NCBI RefSeq assembly: GCF_004122035.1 | Contig: NZ_SAXA01000013.1 | Location: 1 to 64,000 of the forward strand | DNA from: Ancylomarina salipaludis | GTDB taxonomy: Bacteria; Bacteroidota; Bacteroidia; Bacteroidales; Marinifilaceae | Length of the DNA stretch: 64,000 nt | Direction of reading: 5' to 3' | In this document: piece by piece, positions 1-8,725 of the stretch | Position numbering within the stretch: the stretch's first letter is position 1 | Layout of the letters: each line of letters begins with the position of its first letter | The notes under the pieces: generated by a model | The model's input: only the letters and a program-made list of their open reading frames with translations | Databases searched by the model: none | Told to the model about the DNA's origin: nothing | Made by a program: the position numbers and the translations under genes

Positions 1-394
1 ACCTGCGATGGATTTACCTGATGCCAATAACCCGAAGTGGCAGTCACTCCGTGACTTGACTTCGGGCTAATGGGATTCGAGCCCTTTGGGCTCATTGCTG
101 TGCAATCTTCAAACCGTAATGGGACAAATGGAGCCGGTTCCGAATGACTGTGATAAATTTTGGATCCTTTTCTTTCAGGAAACGAGCTAAGCGAGTTCAT
201 GAACACCCGTTTTTTATAATAAGTGAATAAAAAAGGACAAGCTCAGCAGCTTGAGCGAAATAAAAGATTTTTAATCAATCGCATCCTAAGAGATGGCATA
301 CTCGCAAGTCCAATTTGATTACAGATTCCAATAGAAATATAAAACCACCAAATAGTTACTCTACAGAGTTGCTACATTTACATAGACAGTGAAT
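1..394. repeat. Hairpin-rich direct repeat, copy 1 (may extend left of window)
   Basis: This block recurs at 538-931 with a constant offset of 537 bases and only scattered substitutions. It holds a nested inverted repeat (CCCGAAGT 31-38 with ACTTCGGG 59-66, enclosing AGTCAC 42-47 / GTGACT 51-56), a GAGCCC-TTT-GGGCTC hairpin (79-93) and a GCTCA/TGAGC hairpin (241-256). On the minus strand the last is followed by a T-run, like a terminator. No transposase or long conserved frame is present. It could be a dispersed intergenic repeat family or decayed gene ends; the sequence alone does not decide. Confidence 0.85.
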
Positions 395-537
395 TAAGGT
401 TTAATTATTTTAATAATCTTCGCATTTTGATTCACACAAGCTCTTTCAAGAATACACTTTATCAAAGACTTCTTTCTAAAAGACAAAACGATATTCATTC
501 CATCGCTAATGAACACAGCGCCCTGATTAACTGCTGT
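395..537. other. Spacer between the two repeat copies
   Basis: This 143-bp stretch has no counterpart elsewhere in the window. It may be part of a 537-bp unit whose preceding copy lies left of the window. On the minus strand an open frame enters it from copy 2 (GKSIAGTAVNQGA is readable around 500-570), but it has no credible start and I do not call it a gene. Confidence 0.4.
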
Positions 538-931
538 ACCTGCGATGGATTTACCTGATGCCAATAGCCCGAAGTGGCAGTCACTCCGTGACTTGACTTC
601 GGGCTAATGGGATTCGAGCCCTTTGGGCTCATTGCTGTGCAATCTTCAAACCGTAATGGGACAACTGGAGCCGGTTCCGAATGACTGTGATAAATTTTGG
701 ATCCTTTTCTTTCAGGAAACGAGCTAAGCAAATTCATGAACACCCGTTTTTTATAATAAGTGAATAAAAAAGGACAAGCTCAGCAGCTTGAGCGAAATAA
801 AAGATTTTTAATCAATCGCGTCTTAAGAGATGGCATACTCGCAAATCCAATTTGATTACAGATTCCAATAGAAATATAAAACCACCAAATAGTTACGCTG
901 TAGAGTTGCTACTTTTACATAGACAGTGAAT
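538..931. repeat. Hairpin-rich direct repeat, copy 2
   Basis: Second copy of the 1-394 block. The nested hairpin is one pair longer here (GCCCGAAGT 567-575 with ACTTCGGGC 596-604), and GAGCCC-TTT-GGGCTC lies at 616-630. Differences from copy 1 are mostly single bases, for example CAATAACCC versus CAATAGCCC and GACAAATGG versus GACAACTGG. The arms of the second hairpin are unchanged. Sequence identity ends near 931, where an AT-rich repeat starts. Confidence 0.85.
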
Positions 932-937
932 CAAATT

Positions 938-1017
938 ATTAATAATTAACAATTTACAATTCATCATTATCAATTAATTCATCATTTATAATTCATAACT
1001 CATCATCATCAATTAAC
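938..1017. repeat. AT-rich degenerate short repeat (AATTCATCATT type)
   Basis: Reiterated AATTCATCATT / AATTCATAACTC words fill the space between the repeat copy and the stop codon of the minus-strand hexosaminidase gene. The string CATTTATAATTCATAACTC (983-1001) recurs exactly at 12960-12978, also directly beside the stop codon of a minus-strand gene. This supports a dispersed intergenic repeat family. Confidence 0.6.
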
Positions 1018-2580
1018 TCAATCTTCCCAGGGGACTAAGGCTGAAGGGTAATAATTAATTCCCATAAACTCAAAACGAGACTTCTGTTTCCCCAATCGAA
1101 TCTTATACTCCTCCCACGATTTATCCGGATGATTCGACCAGCCCAATTCGGCATAACCCGGCAGACGTGGAAAAACCATATATTCAATATCATCAATCGT
1201 TTCAACCGTTTCAGTCCAAAGCGGCGCTTCAATTCCCAATATCGATTCTTTACCAATCCCATCAACATTCGTTTCCAAAGTCCAGTCGTAAGCATCATCG
1301 ACTTCGGTATAACCCGCCCAATGCAGACCTAGAGGGCAAAGCGAATCGTACTGAATATCCATATAGGCTCTCCTGGCTGGCGACATAATAATCTTCACAT
1401 TCTGATTCACGGCATCCAAAGCCGTTTGCGTTTTGGTGTGCCAAAATTGTGCGATGGTATTTTCTTTGAGATTGGCTGCAGAAATATCCGCCCAGCCCAT
1501 CATCTTTTTACCATGAGCATTCACAATTTCCTGAACCCGGTTTACAAACTTGATGTAATCATTTTTCTTGGTTGCATCCGATTCGTCCCCTCCAATATGA
1601 ATGTATTCACCCGGCGTTATAGCCGCCAACTCACCAATCACATCATCAATAAATTTATAGGTAATCGCCTTGTTGGCATCCAATGTACTAAAACCCACAT
1701 CGGTTCCCGTATACAGTTCTCTGGCTTTATTATCCGCATTCAGTTCGGCATAAGAGGCCAAAGCCGCATTGGTGTGTCCCGGCATATCAATTTCAGGAAT
1801 CACAGTAATGTATCTCGCCCCGGCATACTTCACAATTTCGGCATAGTCAGATTGCGTATAGAATCCGCCTTTACCGCCATCTACCTGAGTGCTGCCACCA
1901 TGTGCAGTTAAATTGGGCCACGATTTAATCTCAATTCGCCATCCCTGATCATCAGTCAGATGCAAATGCAAAACATTCATCTTATAGGCCGCTATCAAAT
2001 CGATAAAACGTTTTACATCATCTACATCGAAGAAATGACGCACCACATCGAGCATAGCCCCACGGTAACCATATTCGGGTTTGTCTTCAATCCGACCACT
2101 TGCCAATTCCCAGGGACCTTCCTGCAGATCTTTTGATTCAATTCTGGCTGGTAACAGTTGGCGAATGGTTTGCACCCCTCTAAACAAACCTGCTAATTGA
2201 TAAGCCTCCAATACCACACGTTTTTCAGTAATCTCCAGTTGATAGCCCTCATCACCCAAAGCCTTATTCGTTTCCGAAGTCAGCAAGATGATGCCTCGCT
2301 TCGAAAGCGGATCTTTAACAGCTTTCACTTCGGTTTGAAAACCTGTAGCCGGTGCAATCAAATCAGCCAAATATTGCGCAATATCCTGACTTTCCTGATA
2401 ATCTGCCTGTACATAAATTTTTGTTTTATGTGTCCAGTCAAAAGAACTGCCCGTAGCAACAAGCTGACTGGGTTTGGGGATCAGATTTTCCTTTGAAAGA
2501 TCCTTGGGACTTGGTGTTTTGCATGAAACAAGCATCGTCGCAATAAACAACACCTGTGCTAAATGGAATAATTTATTCAT
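1018..2580 (-). CDS. Beta-N-acetylhexosaminidase, GH20, lipoprotein
   Basis: Exo-acting glycoside hydrolase predicted to release terminal beta-linked GlcNAc/GalNAc from chitin-type or glycoprotein glycans. Residues 1-20 form a lipoprotein leader with lipobox LVSC (Cys20). A GH20b-type N-domain spans about 30-165 and the GH20 TIM barrel about 170-500. The barrel carries LHLTDDQGW near 206-214 and the catalytic pair Asp332-Glu333 in IHIGGDES, used for substrate-assisted catalysis in this family. Length (520 aa) is normal. The gene stands alone, with no SusC/SusD pair beside it, so it is not in an obvious polysaccharide utilisation locus. Membrane-anchored, probably periplasmic or surface. Confidence 0.95.
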   Translation of the reverse strand: MNKLFHLAQVLFIATMLVSCKTPSPKDLSKENLIPKPSQLVATGSSFDWTHKTKIYVQADYQESQDIAQYLADLIAPATGFQTEVKAVKDPLSKRGIILLTSETNKALGDEGYQLEITEKRVVLEAYQLAGLFRGVQTIRQLLPARIESKDLQEGPWELASGRIEDKPEYGYRGAMLDVVRHFFDVDDVKRFIDLIAAYKMNVLHLHLTDDQGWRIEIKSWPNLTAHGGSTQVDGGKGGFYTQSDYAEIVKYAGARYITVIPEIDMPGHTNAALASYAELNADNKARELYTGTDVGFSTLDANKAITYKFIDDVIGELAAITPGEYIHIGGDESDATKKNDYIKFVNRVQEIVNAHGKKMMGWADISAANLKENTIAQFWHTKTQTALDAVNQNVKIIMSPARRAYMDIQYDSLCPLGLHWAGYTEVDDAYDWTLETNVDGIGKESILGIEAPLWTETVETIDDIEYMVFPRLPGYAELGWSNHPDKSWEEYKIRLGKQKSRFEFMGINYYPSALVPWED

Positions 2581-2714
2581 CCTTACGTCTAATTATATGT
2601 TTGTCAGTTTAAGTTTAAATTAAAAATAAAAACCTCGTGAAAGATAAGCATAATTATACTTTAAACTGAAAACAGATACTGAATACTATCCCTATTTTAA
2701 TCCACCCCAAAACG

Positions 2715-2749
2715 AAAAAACGATTTCCCAATTAAGGGAAACCGTTTTC
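2715..2749 (-). terminator. Rho-independent terminator of the 487-aa membrane protein gene
   Basis: Stem AAAACG-A-TTTCCC / GGGAAA-C-CGTTTT with an AATTAA loop. Read on the minus strand it ends in a T-run and lies about 20 bases past the stop at 2770. Confidence 0.75.
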
Positions 2750-2769
2750 AAATATATATCAGTTTCAAA

Positions 2770-4233
2770 TTAAACCTTCTCCACCTTTTTAATTCCACGG
2801 CGATTGAAGATAATTCGGTAACGGCGATAAGCCGTTTCATCGTCCAGTTTGAATCGGAGCACCATATTCATAAAATAAACCTTTTCACCGGATAGTTTCT
2901 CAAACTCATCATCATTCAAATAATAAAGAGGAATCTCAGGATTGTCCATTTTCTGAATAAAGCGAGACACATTAAAACGAATAATATCGACCACACCCGT
3001 AATATTGTAACTGCCGTAAGAATTATCCAAAGCCTTTTGATCCAATCGCAACAGCTTGCGATAAAAAATAATCTTTTCGCCCACACCCCGACTCTCAATA
3101 TCGATAATCCGGGAGCGATTGCGATGCTTCATGACTCGAAGAGGAACCGAATCTTCGCTCACAAAGTCGAAACTCTCCTTACACCAACCAATTTTCTCAT
3201 CCCCTTTTACACGAATGATTGTCTTATGATCGAAAAAACGCTTATTAATCTTCCCAACCAGATAATGACGACTCAAATCCTTAATTCTATCCTTAAGCAT
3301 GTAAATAATAACCAAAGCAACATACAAGGGTATTGTGAAACCTCCCAGACTTTTTTGAAAAATAAAGGTCAGTGCAGCACCAATAATCATAGCCATTCCG
3401 GCTGCAATGCTATAGAGCAACTGCATCATAAAAAGACCTTCCTTTTTCTTACGGGAGGAGAGTAATAGCTGCCCTTCGAAATATTTATTGAACACCCCTT
3501 TGCGATGAACCAACCAGCGATTACGATCTGCAGAATCCTTCTCAACCACCAGATACCCCTTGGCACGTTTGTAAGCAATTTCGTCTTTTATTAAGTTCAG
3601 AATCTCGTCTTTACTTCGATCAAAATCGGCAGGATATCTCTTCCGCAATCCTCGGTATAAATAAGCACTATTCTGTTCGAACTGATTACTCATGAACTCG
3701 TCGCCAAACAAAAAATAATCGAACATTTCTTTCTGAATGGTAGGTACATTGACAATAGGACGCAAATCGCGATAATGCTGAGCAATCGTTCTCACATTTT
3801 CGATATAAGCATCAATCAAATAACGCCTGTCATCAGACATATCATTATTTAAAATATGCTGAATCTCTCTTCGAAGTGCCGACTTGAGAATAGAATGAAA
3901 CATACGAATATGATACTCGTAATTCGCCTCATTCTTTGGGCCGGGATAGTTCGCCACCTTTTCAAAGGCTTCCTTCAAATAAGAAAAAACAGACTGATCG
4001 CCGTGAGCAATTTCCCTTAACAAATAAGGGGGCGTAATTAAACGAATGTTGGAATTAAAATCGTTGTAAAAGTCCTCTTTCTTATAAGTCGACGAATTAA
4101 TATCCAGCTTACTTGGGATAAATAACCAGGTCTTAACCGAAAATTCATTCACCTTTCGATCTTTACGAGCTTCGTAGCCCATTTTAATCTCCACTGAAAA
4201 CTTATCATGTACTTTTACAACTTCTTCTATCAT
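2770..4233 (-). CDS. Conserved-looking membrane protein of unknown function (487 aa)
   Basis: I do not recognise a family. Residues 1-260 are soluble, charged and probably mostly helical, with no signal peptide. Two hydrophobic segments follow at about 270-292 (LLYSIAAGMAMIIGAALTF) and 297-312 (FTIPLYVALVIIYML). After these comes a basic soluble C-terminal region of about 170 residues with alternating beta-like strands. Both soluble parts would face the cytoplasm if the two segments form a hairpin. It is monocistronic, with its own terminator and a ~500-bp upstream gap shared divergently with Hsp20. It is clearly a real gene: long frame, normal composition, clean start at 4233. Confidence 0.8.
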   Translation of the reverse strand: MIEEVVKVHDKFSVEIKMGYEARKDRKVNEFSVKTWLFIPSKLDINSSTYKKEDFYNDFNSNIRLITPPYLLREIAHGDQSVFSYLKEAFEKVANYPGPKNEANYEYHIRMFHSILKSALRREIQHILNNDMSDDRRYLIDAYIENVRTIAQHYRDLRPIVNVPTIQKEMFDYFLFGDEFMSNQFEQNSAYLYRGLRKRYPADFDRSKDEILNLIKDEIAYKRAKGYLVVEKDSADRNRWLVHRKGVFNKYFEGQLLLSSRKKKEGLFMMQLLYSIAAGMAMIIGAALTFIFQKSLGGFTIPLYVALVIIYMLKDRIKDLSRHYLVGKINKRFFDHKTIIRVKGDEKIGWCKESFDFVSEDSVPLRVMKHRNRSRIIDIESRGVGEKIIFYRKLLRLDQKALDNSYGSYNITGVVDIIRFNVSRFIQKMDNPEIPLYYLNDDEFEKLSGEKVYFMNMVLRFKLDDETAYRRYRIIFNRRGIKKVEKV

Positions 4234-4731
4234 TCGCTATTATTTTTAATTTGACTTAAGATTCTTTCGAAAATTAAAGATACTCAAATCCTTTTAATAT
4301 GAATCATTGCAGACCACTTGATTTTAAAGGGATGAACACGTTAACGATTGCAGTTTTAAAAAAAACGAAAACAACGCATCCATTTTATTATTATCCTATA
4401 GAATTAAGCTTTATATGATTGAATGTGACATAAAATCCAATCCATTTTCAATGGCGCCACGAGAATAATGTCATTTTTACTGTTAGCCCCATCACAAGCC
4501 GTCAATCTGACAATATAAATGTCATTTTTTCATTTTAATTCCCATTAATTGCAACTACCCCATACCCCTTACAAAATACTGACAATCAGACATAGAACAC
4601 CATCAATCTCATTCAAAAAAAACAGTTTGGCATTCAATTTGATCAAAAGGAAACGGATCGCGATTCCGATATTTTTAAATAGAACTGATGATTATTTAAT
4701 GATCACAAAATTTAATTAAGGAGGATTTATC
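4234..4731. promoter_or_regulatory. Divergent intergenic region, Hsp20 control region
   Basis: 498 bp without a gene between the divergent membrane protein and Hsp20 genes. AATGTCATTTTT-type words occur near 4467-4479 and 4519-4532. No CIRCE-like inverted repeat and no confident -33/-7 pair were found. A TGGCA...TTG arrangement near 4627 resembles sigma-54 sites but lacks the -12 GC. Confidence 0.3.
4718..4724 (+). promoter_or_regulatory. Strong Shine-Dalgarno site of Hsp20
   Basis: AAGGAGG sits 7 bases before the ATG at 4732. Other genes in the window almost never have such a site, as is usual in Bacteroidota, so this suggests high or conditional translation of the small heat shock protein. 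Confidence 0.7.
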
Positions 4732-5175
4732 ATGACACTAGTAAAGAGAAATTCAGACAATTTATTTCCATCCTTATTTGACAATCTCTTCTCACGAGAC
4801 TGGATGGATTGGAGTAATTCAAACTTTTCGAACACAAACACAACTTTACCCGCTGTGAATGTTCTTGAAAACGATCATGAATTCACGATTGAGGTAGCTG
4901 CTCCGGGAATGAAAAAAAATGATTTCGATATTAATTTGGATAATAACCAATTAACCATTTCCTCTGAAATCAAAAATGAAACCGAAAGCAAAGAAGGTAA
5001 ATATACCCGCAGAGAGTTCTCTTATCAATCGTTTAGCAGATCGTTTCGACTCCCCGTTGATTTGATTGATGGCGATAAAATTAAAGCCAAATACAATGAA
5101 GGTATTCTTTGCATTCATCTTCCAAAAAAAGAAGAAGCAAAACCCAAACCTTCACGGATGATATCAATTACATAA
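4732..5175 (+). CDS. Hsp20/alpha-crystallin small heat shock protein
   Basis: ATP-independent holdase that binds unfolding cytoplasmic proteins. The 147-aa length is typical. A variable N-terminal arm (1-40, with FPSLFDNLFSRDWMDW) precedes the alpha-crystallin domain at about 42-137: VNVLENDHEFTIEVAAPGM, then the usual A/S-x-x-x-N-G-[VI]-L position as KAKYNEGILCIHLPKK, then a short C-terminal tail with the I-x-I-like ISIT. A strong ribosome binding site precedes it. A weak hairpin separates it from degP, suggesting joint or partly attenuated expression of the two stress genes. Confidence 0.97.
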   Translation: MTLVKRNSDNLFPSLFDNLFSRDWMDWSNSNFSNTNTTLPAVNVLENDHEFTIEVAAPGMKKNDFDINLDNNQLTISSEIKNETESKEGKYTRREFSYQSFSRSFRLPVDLIDGDKIKAKYNEGILCIHLPKKEEAKPKPSRMISIT

Positions 5176-5184
5176 ACTATAAGG

Positions 5185-5205
5185 GGGCAGGTCAAGAGCC
5201 TGCCC
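5185..5205 (+). terminator. Hairpin between Hsp20 and degP
   Basis: GGGCAGG / CCTGCCC stem with a 7-base loop, just after the Hsp20 stop. No immediate T-run follows (TAAACTCATTTTTAT), so it may be an attenuator or mRNA-stability hairpin rather than a full terminator. Confidence 0.5.
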
Positions 5206-5343
5206 TAAACTCATTTTTATATCTAAAAAAAACAATTTAGGCATTGCTTTAGATTTTTGCACGTCAGTTTTTAGTCAGTAATTCGGTTCTACAATGAATT
5301 CGTTTACTGACCATTTAATATAAATCATTAAAAGTAAATAAAA

Positions 5344-6858
5344 ATGAAAAAATTCAGTTTACTCCTTTTAGCTGCAATTATGGGAGGCGTCATAACATTA
5401 GGTGGCTATCTCTTTTTGAGCGAAAAGAAACAATCAATCAGAATTGAACACATTACCGAAACACCTGTGCACGGAGCAAGCTATAGTGTTTTAAAAAATG
5501 GTGAAAATACGCCACTGCAATTTACAGATGTCTCAAAAAAAGTTATGGATGCCGTTGTTCACATTAAATCAACACAAATCCAATCAGAACCGAATTCACG
5601 ATCAGTTCCCTCTCCTTTTAGAGAATTCTTTAATGATGATCTTTTTAAAGACTTTTTTGGGCCATATTCACGTATACAACCACAGAATCCTGAACAACGA
5701 GGACCACAATCAAGAATAGCAAGCGGATCGGGTGTTATCATTAATGCCGATGGTTATATTGTAACCAATAACCATGTGATTGAAGGCGCCGATGATATCG
5801 AAATCAATCTGCACGACAACCGGGTTTACAAAGCCAAAGTGATTGGCACAGACCCAACAACCGACTTGGCTTTGCTTCAAATTAAAGAAAAAAACCTGGT
5901 TCATATTCCCTTTACCAATTCCGATGAAATTGAAGTGGGCGAATGGGTACTTGCCGTAGGAAATCCTTTCAATCTCAATTCAACTGTTACAGCAGGTATT
6001 GTCAGTGCCAAGAGTCGCAATATCAACATCCTGCGAAATCGAAGTGCAATTGAATCCTTCATTCAAACCGATGCCGCTATTAATCCCGGCAACAGTGGTG
6101 GAGCGCTGGTCGATTTAAAAGGAGGCCTGGTTGGAATTAACACAGCCATTGCCAGCCCAACAGGGGCCTATTCGGGTTATGGCTTTGCAATCCCATCAAA
6201 TATTGTCAGTAAGGTGGTTGAAGATTTACTGAAATACGGCTTTGTACAACGTGGGTATTTGGGTATTCTAATACGTAATATTGATGGAAACTTTGCCAAG
6301 GAAAAAGACCTAAAAGTGACCGAAGGGGTTTATGTCGATAGTTTACCTGAAAACAGTGCAGCTTCAGATGTCGGCATTCAAAAAGGTGATGTGATTTTAA
6401 AAGTTAATGGTTCCAAAACAAAATCAACCTCCGAACTCATGGAGATTATAGCCAGACACCGACCAGGTGATAAATTAAACCTGGAAGTTGATCGCTTTGG
6501 AAAAAACAAAATCTTCAACATTACCTTAAGAAATGAAAAAGGAGACACTGGCCTGAACAAAAAAGAGAATGAACAAATCTTAACAAGACTGGGTATTGAA
6601 CTAAAAGAGCTTGATAAAGATAAGCTTAGTAAACTTGAAATTTCAAATGGTTTACGTGTAGACAAAATCCACTCGGGACTAATCAAACACCAAACCAATA
6701 TGAAAGAGGGGTTTATTATCACACGGGTTGATGGCAAAAAAATTAAATCTGTTGAAGAATTTAAAACCTATGTCGACAATAAAGAGGGCGGCATTATGCT
6801 CTCCGGCTTTTATGAAAATTACCCGGGCAATTATTATTACGCTTTTGGTCTTGATTAA
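5344..6858 (+). CDS. degP: DegP/HtrA-type periplasmic serine protease
   Basis: Envelope quality-control protease/chaperone. Residues 1-25 are a Sec leader or membrane anchor. The trypsin-like domain (about 60-300) has the triad His144 (NNHVIEGAD), Asp174 (TTDLALLQ) and Ser251 (NPGNSGGALVD). PDZ1 lies at about 300-395 (RGYLGILI through LEVDRFGKN). A second, shorter and divergent PDZ fills 415-504. Length of 504 aa is normal for Do-family enzymes. Downstream of Hsp20, which fits a common stress role; no sigma-E-type promoter could be recognised. Confidence 0.96.
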   Translation: MKKFSLLLLAAIMGGVITLGGYLFLSEKKQSIRIEHITETPVHGASYSVLKNGENTPLQFTDVSKKVMDAVVHIKSTQIQSEPNSRSVPSPFREFFNDDLFKDFFGPYSRIQPQNPEQRGPQSRIASGSGVIINADGYIVTNNHVIEGADDIEINLHDNRVYKAKVIGTDPTTDLALLQIKEKNLVHIPFTNSDEIEVGEWVLAVGNPFNLNSTVTAGIVSAKSRNINILRNRSAIESFIQTDAAINPGNSGGALVDLKGGLVGINTAIASPTGAYSGYGFAIPSNIVSKVVEDLLKYGFVQRGYLGILIRNIDGNFAKEKDLKVTEGVYVDSLPENSAASDVGIQKGDVILKVNGSKTKSTSELMEIIARHRPGDKLNLEVDRFGKNKIFNITLRNEKGDTGLNKKENEQILTRLGIELKELDKDKLSKLEISNGLRVDKIHSGLIKHQTNMKEGFIITRVDGKKIKSVEEFKTYVDNKEGGIMLSGFYENYPGNYYYAFGLD

Positions 6859-6881
6859 TATTTCTTGAATATTTACACAAC

Positions 6882-6913
6882 AAGCCCTCATCAGAATAAA
6901 CTGATGAGGGCTT
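6882..6913. terminator. Bidirectional terminator between degP and the rhomboid gene
   Basis: 13-bp perfect stem AAGCCCTCATCAG / CTGATGAGGGCTT with a 6-base loop in the gap between two convergent genes. T-tracts are weak on both sides. Confidence 0.6.
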
Positions 6914-6952
6914 ATAAAATTGACTTATCATCCACAAATAAAATCAACAGCA

Positions 6953-8434
6953 TTACTTTGTTGTGATAATAACAACGCCATTTTTCCCCTTAGAACCATA
7001 CACAGCTTCCGCAGCCGCACCTTTCATCACATTCATTTCTTTAATATTCTTAGGATCGATATGCATCATATCTTCTGAAATTTCGCCATCAATAATATAC
7101 AATGGAGATTGCGCGTTCACTGTGCTTTTAAAAAACTCTCTTCTTACAGGCTTATACTCTTCCGGGGCCTTATATCGCATTAGATTATCAGCAACAACCT
7201 CGCCTTTCAACTTTCTTATAATAAAACCAATAGCCTGATTATATGCTTCAACTTGACGAAAAAATATTGGATTTCGATCTTCTGAAGCTTTTGCAATCAA
7301 TTTATAACTCTCAATCCGGTAATCACAATATCGTTTCAATAAAGCATTTCGTTGATACATCTCTTCAGAGAAACCTGACATCTCATCAAGCTTTAAAATA
7401 ATGTCTTTACATTTTTGCCAGTTAGGAATACCATCTTTATTGATCGCATCCAGATTTACCTCAGTTATGTACTGAGGATAAACACTTAAAGCCCTTTGCT
7501 CAACCTCAACAAATTCAGACATATGCCTTTCGTATATAACGGATATTTTCGGTGATCTTAAAATGATCACACCACAACACAAAATGAAGATAAAAGTCAG
7601 CCCCGGAATAAGTAAGCCTTTCAATTTCGCTTCCTGATTTGAGAGACTGGGATAAAACGAAAAGCCCAAAAGTATACCCGAAAACAAACCACCAATATGT
7701 GCCGCATTATCGATACCGCCTTTTAAACCAAAAAGCAGATTGTATCCCACAAAAATGAGAATACTTACCAGAATTCCTTTCTTACTTTCCTTGTCAATCA
7801 AATTGGTTGTTAGCAAAGCAAGATACACCCCATACAAACCAAAGATAGCGCCCGATGCACCAGCACTCACAATCATATCGTGCCAGGCCAAACTAAGCAA
7901 ACTACCCCCTATACCAGTTAGGATAAAAGCAAACCCCAGTTTCCATTTTCCAATAATGGGCTCCAACAACAAACCAATGTAAAGGAGCGCATACATATTA
8001 AACAAGAGGTGAATCAACCCAATGTGCAGAAAACAATTACTCAGCAAACGCCAATATTGTCCCTGAAAAGTTAAAGTGGTAAAGTTGGCACCCCAAGCCA
8101 CCAGATTCTCGACACTTGGATCGATTAAATGCACTCCGGAAAGCACCATTGAAACAAATACCAAAACACAAAAGATGATGATAATGGGACTCATAAAAAA
8201 GCCTGGTTTGGGCGTCAGTAATTCGAAGAATTCAATAGTCTTCTCAACCAATAGTCCTTTCTTTTCTTTGGGTGCTTGATAAACGTACACCTCCTCATTA
8301 TCACCTGTAAAATCAGGGCATTCTTCTTCAAAATCAGCCTTGGCATTTGTTAGTCCACACACAATACCTTGTTTCGTATCGAATTTAGACTTGTCACAAA
8401 CCCTACAAAATTTAACACGTTCTTCTCTTGTCAT
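6953..8434 (-). CDS. Rhomboid intramembrane protease with Cys-rich N-terminus and TonB-plug-like C-terminus
   Basis: Serine protease that cleaves transmembrane substrates. Residues 1-40 carry four Cys (10, 13, 26, 39) spaced like a small metal-binding knuckle. The rhomboid core (about 80-265) has the HxxxN signature (HLLFNMYAL, 142-150), nucleophile Ser194 in GASGAIFG and His246 in AHIGG. A further TM at about 273-292 is followed by a ~140-residue soluble linker. The last ~50 residues (PLYIIDGEI ... AAEAVYGSKGKNGVVII) match the conserved plug segment of SusC/TonB receptors. That fusion is unusual; no TonB barrel follows. Topology would put this tail on the non-cytoplasmic or cytoplasmic side depending on TM count. 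Confident as a rhomboid; the tail's function is unknown. Confidence 0.93.
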   Translation of the reverse strand: MTREERVKFCRVCDKSKFDTKQGIVCGLTNAKADFEEECPDFTGDNEEVYVYQAPKEKKGLLVEKTIEFFELLTPKPGFFMSPIIIIFCVLVFVSMVLSGVHLIDPSVENLVAWGANFTTLTFQGQYWRLLSNCFLHIGLIHLLFNMYALLYIGLLLEPIIGKWKLGFAFILTGIGGSLLSLAWHDMIVSAGASGAIFGLYGVYLALLTTNLIDKESKKGILVSILIFVGYNLLFGLKGGIDNAAHIGGLFSGILLGFSFYPSLSNQEAKLKGLLIPGLTFIFILCCGVIILRSPKISVIYERHMSEFVEVEQRALSVYPQYITEVNLDAINKDGIPNWQKCKDIILKLDEMSGFSEEMYQRNALLKRYCDYRIESYKLIAKASEDRNPIFFRQVEAYNQAIGFIIRKLKGEVVADNLMRYKAPEEYKPVRREFFKSTVNAQSPLYIIDGEISEDMMHIDPKNIKEMNVMKGAAAEAVYGSKGKNGVVIITTK

Positions 8435-8670
8435 TTAGTTTTGGGATTTTTGATTTAGGTTATTCAATGCTTAATAAAGGTCTTTCTATACTGATGGCGA
8501 TCTCAAAAGGCATAGCTTTCCATACCACTTTAAAGTCAGGCAAGCAAAGACTCCTGTTTAATAACTCCCGAATTTAAACATTATCATACAAATTATCTTT
8601 ATCCAAATTCAGCAATTATGATATTAATTTTAATTCCGGATTAATCACAATCTGAATAGCATCTACTAAA

Positions 8671-8702
8671 AAAGCGACTTGAATAAACATCCAAGTCGCT
8701 TT
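8671..8702 (-). terminator. Terminator of the old-yellow-enzyme gene
   Basis: AAAGCGACTTG / CAAGTCGCTTT stem with a 10-base loop, ending in T6 when read on the minus strand, 24 bases past the stop at 8726. Confidence 0.8.
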
Positions 8703-8725
8703 CAACGATTTAATTAAGTCTAAAT

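Noticed and set aside
79-93. GGGATTCGAGCCC-like string resembling a tRNA T-arm
   Set aside because: No acceptor, D or anticodon arms could be fitted around it; it belongs to the GAGCCC-TTT-GGGCTC hairpin.
495-743. 82-aa minus-strand reading frame inside repeat copy 2
   Set aside because: It covers hairpins of the repeat, has no recognised homology or start signal, and copy 1 does not preserve the same frame into unique sequence.
4627-4641. TGGCA...TTG sequence resembling a sigma-54 promoter upstream of Hsp20
   Set aside because: The -12 GC is GA and nothing else supports sigma-54 control.
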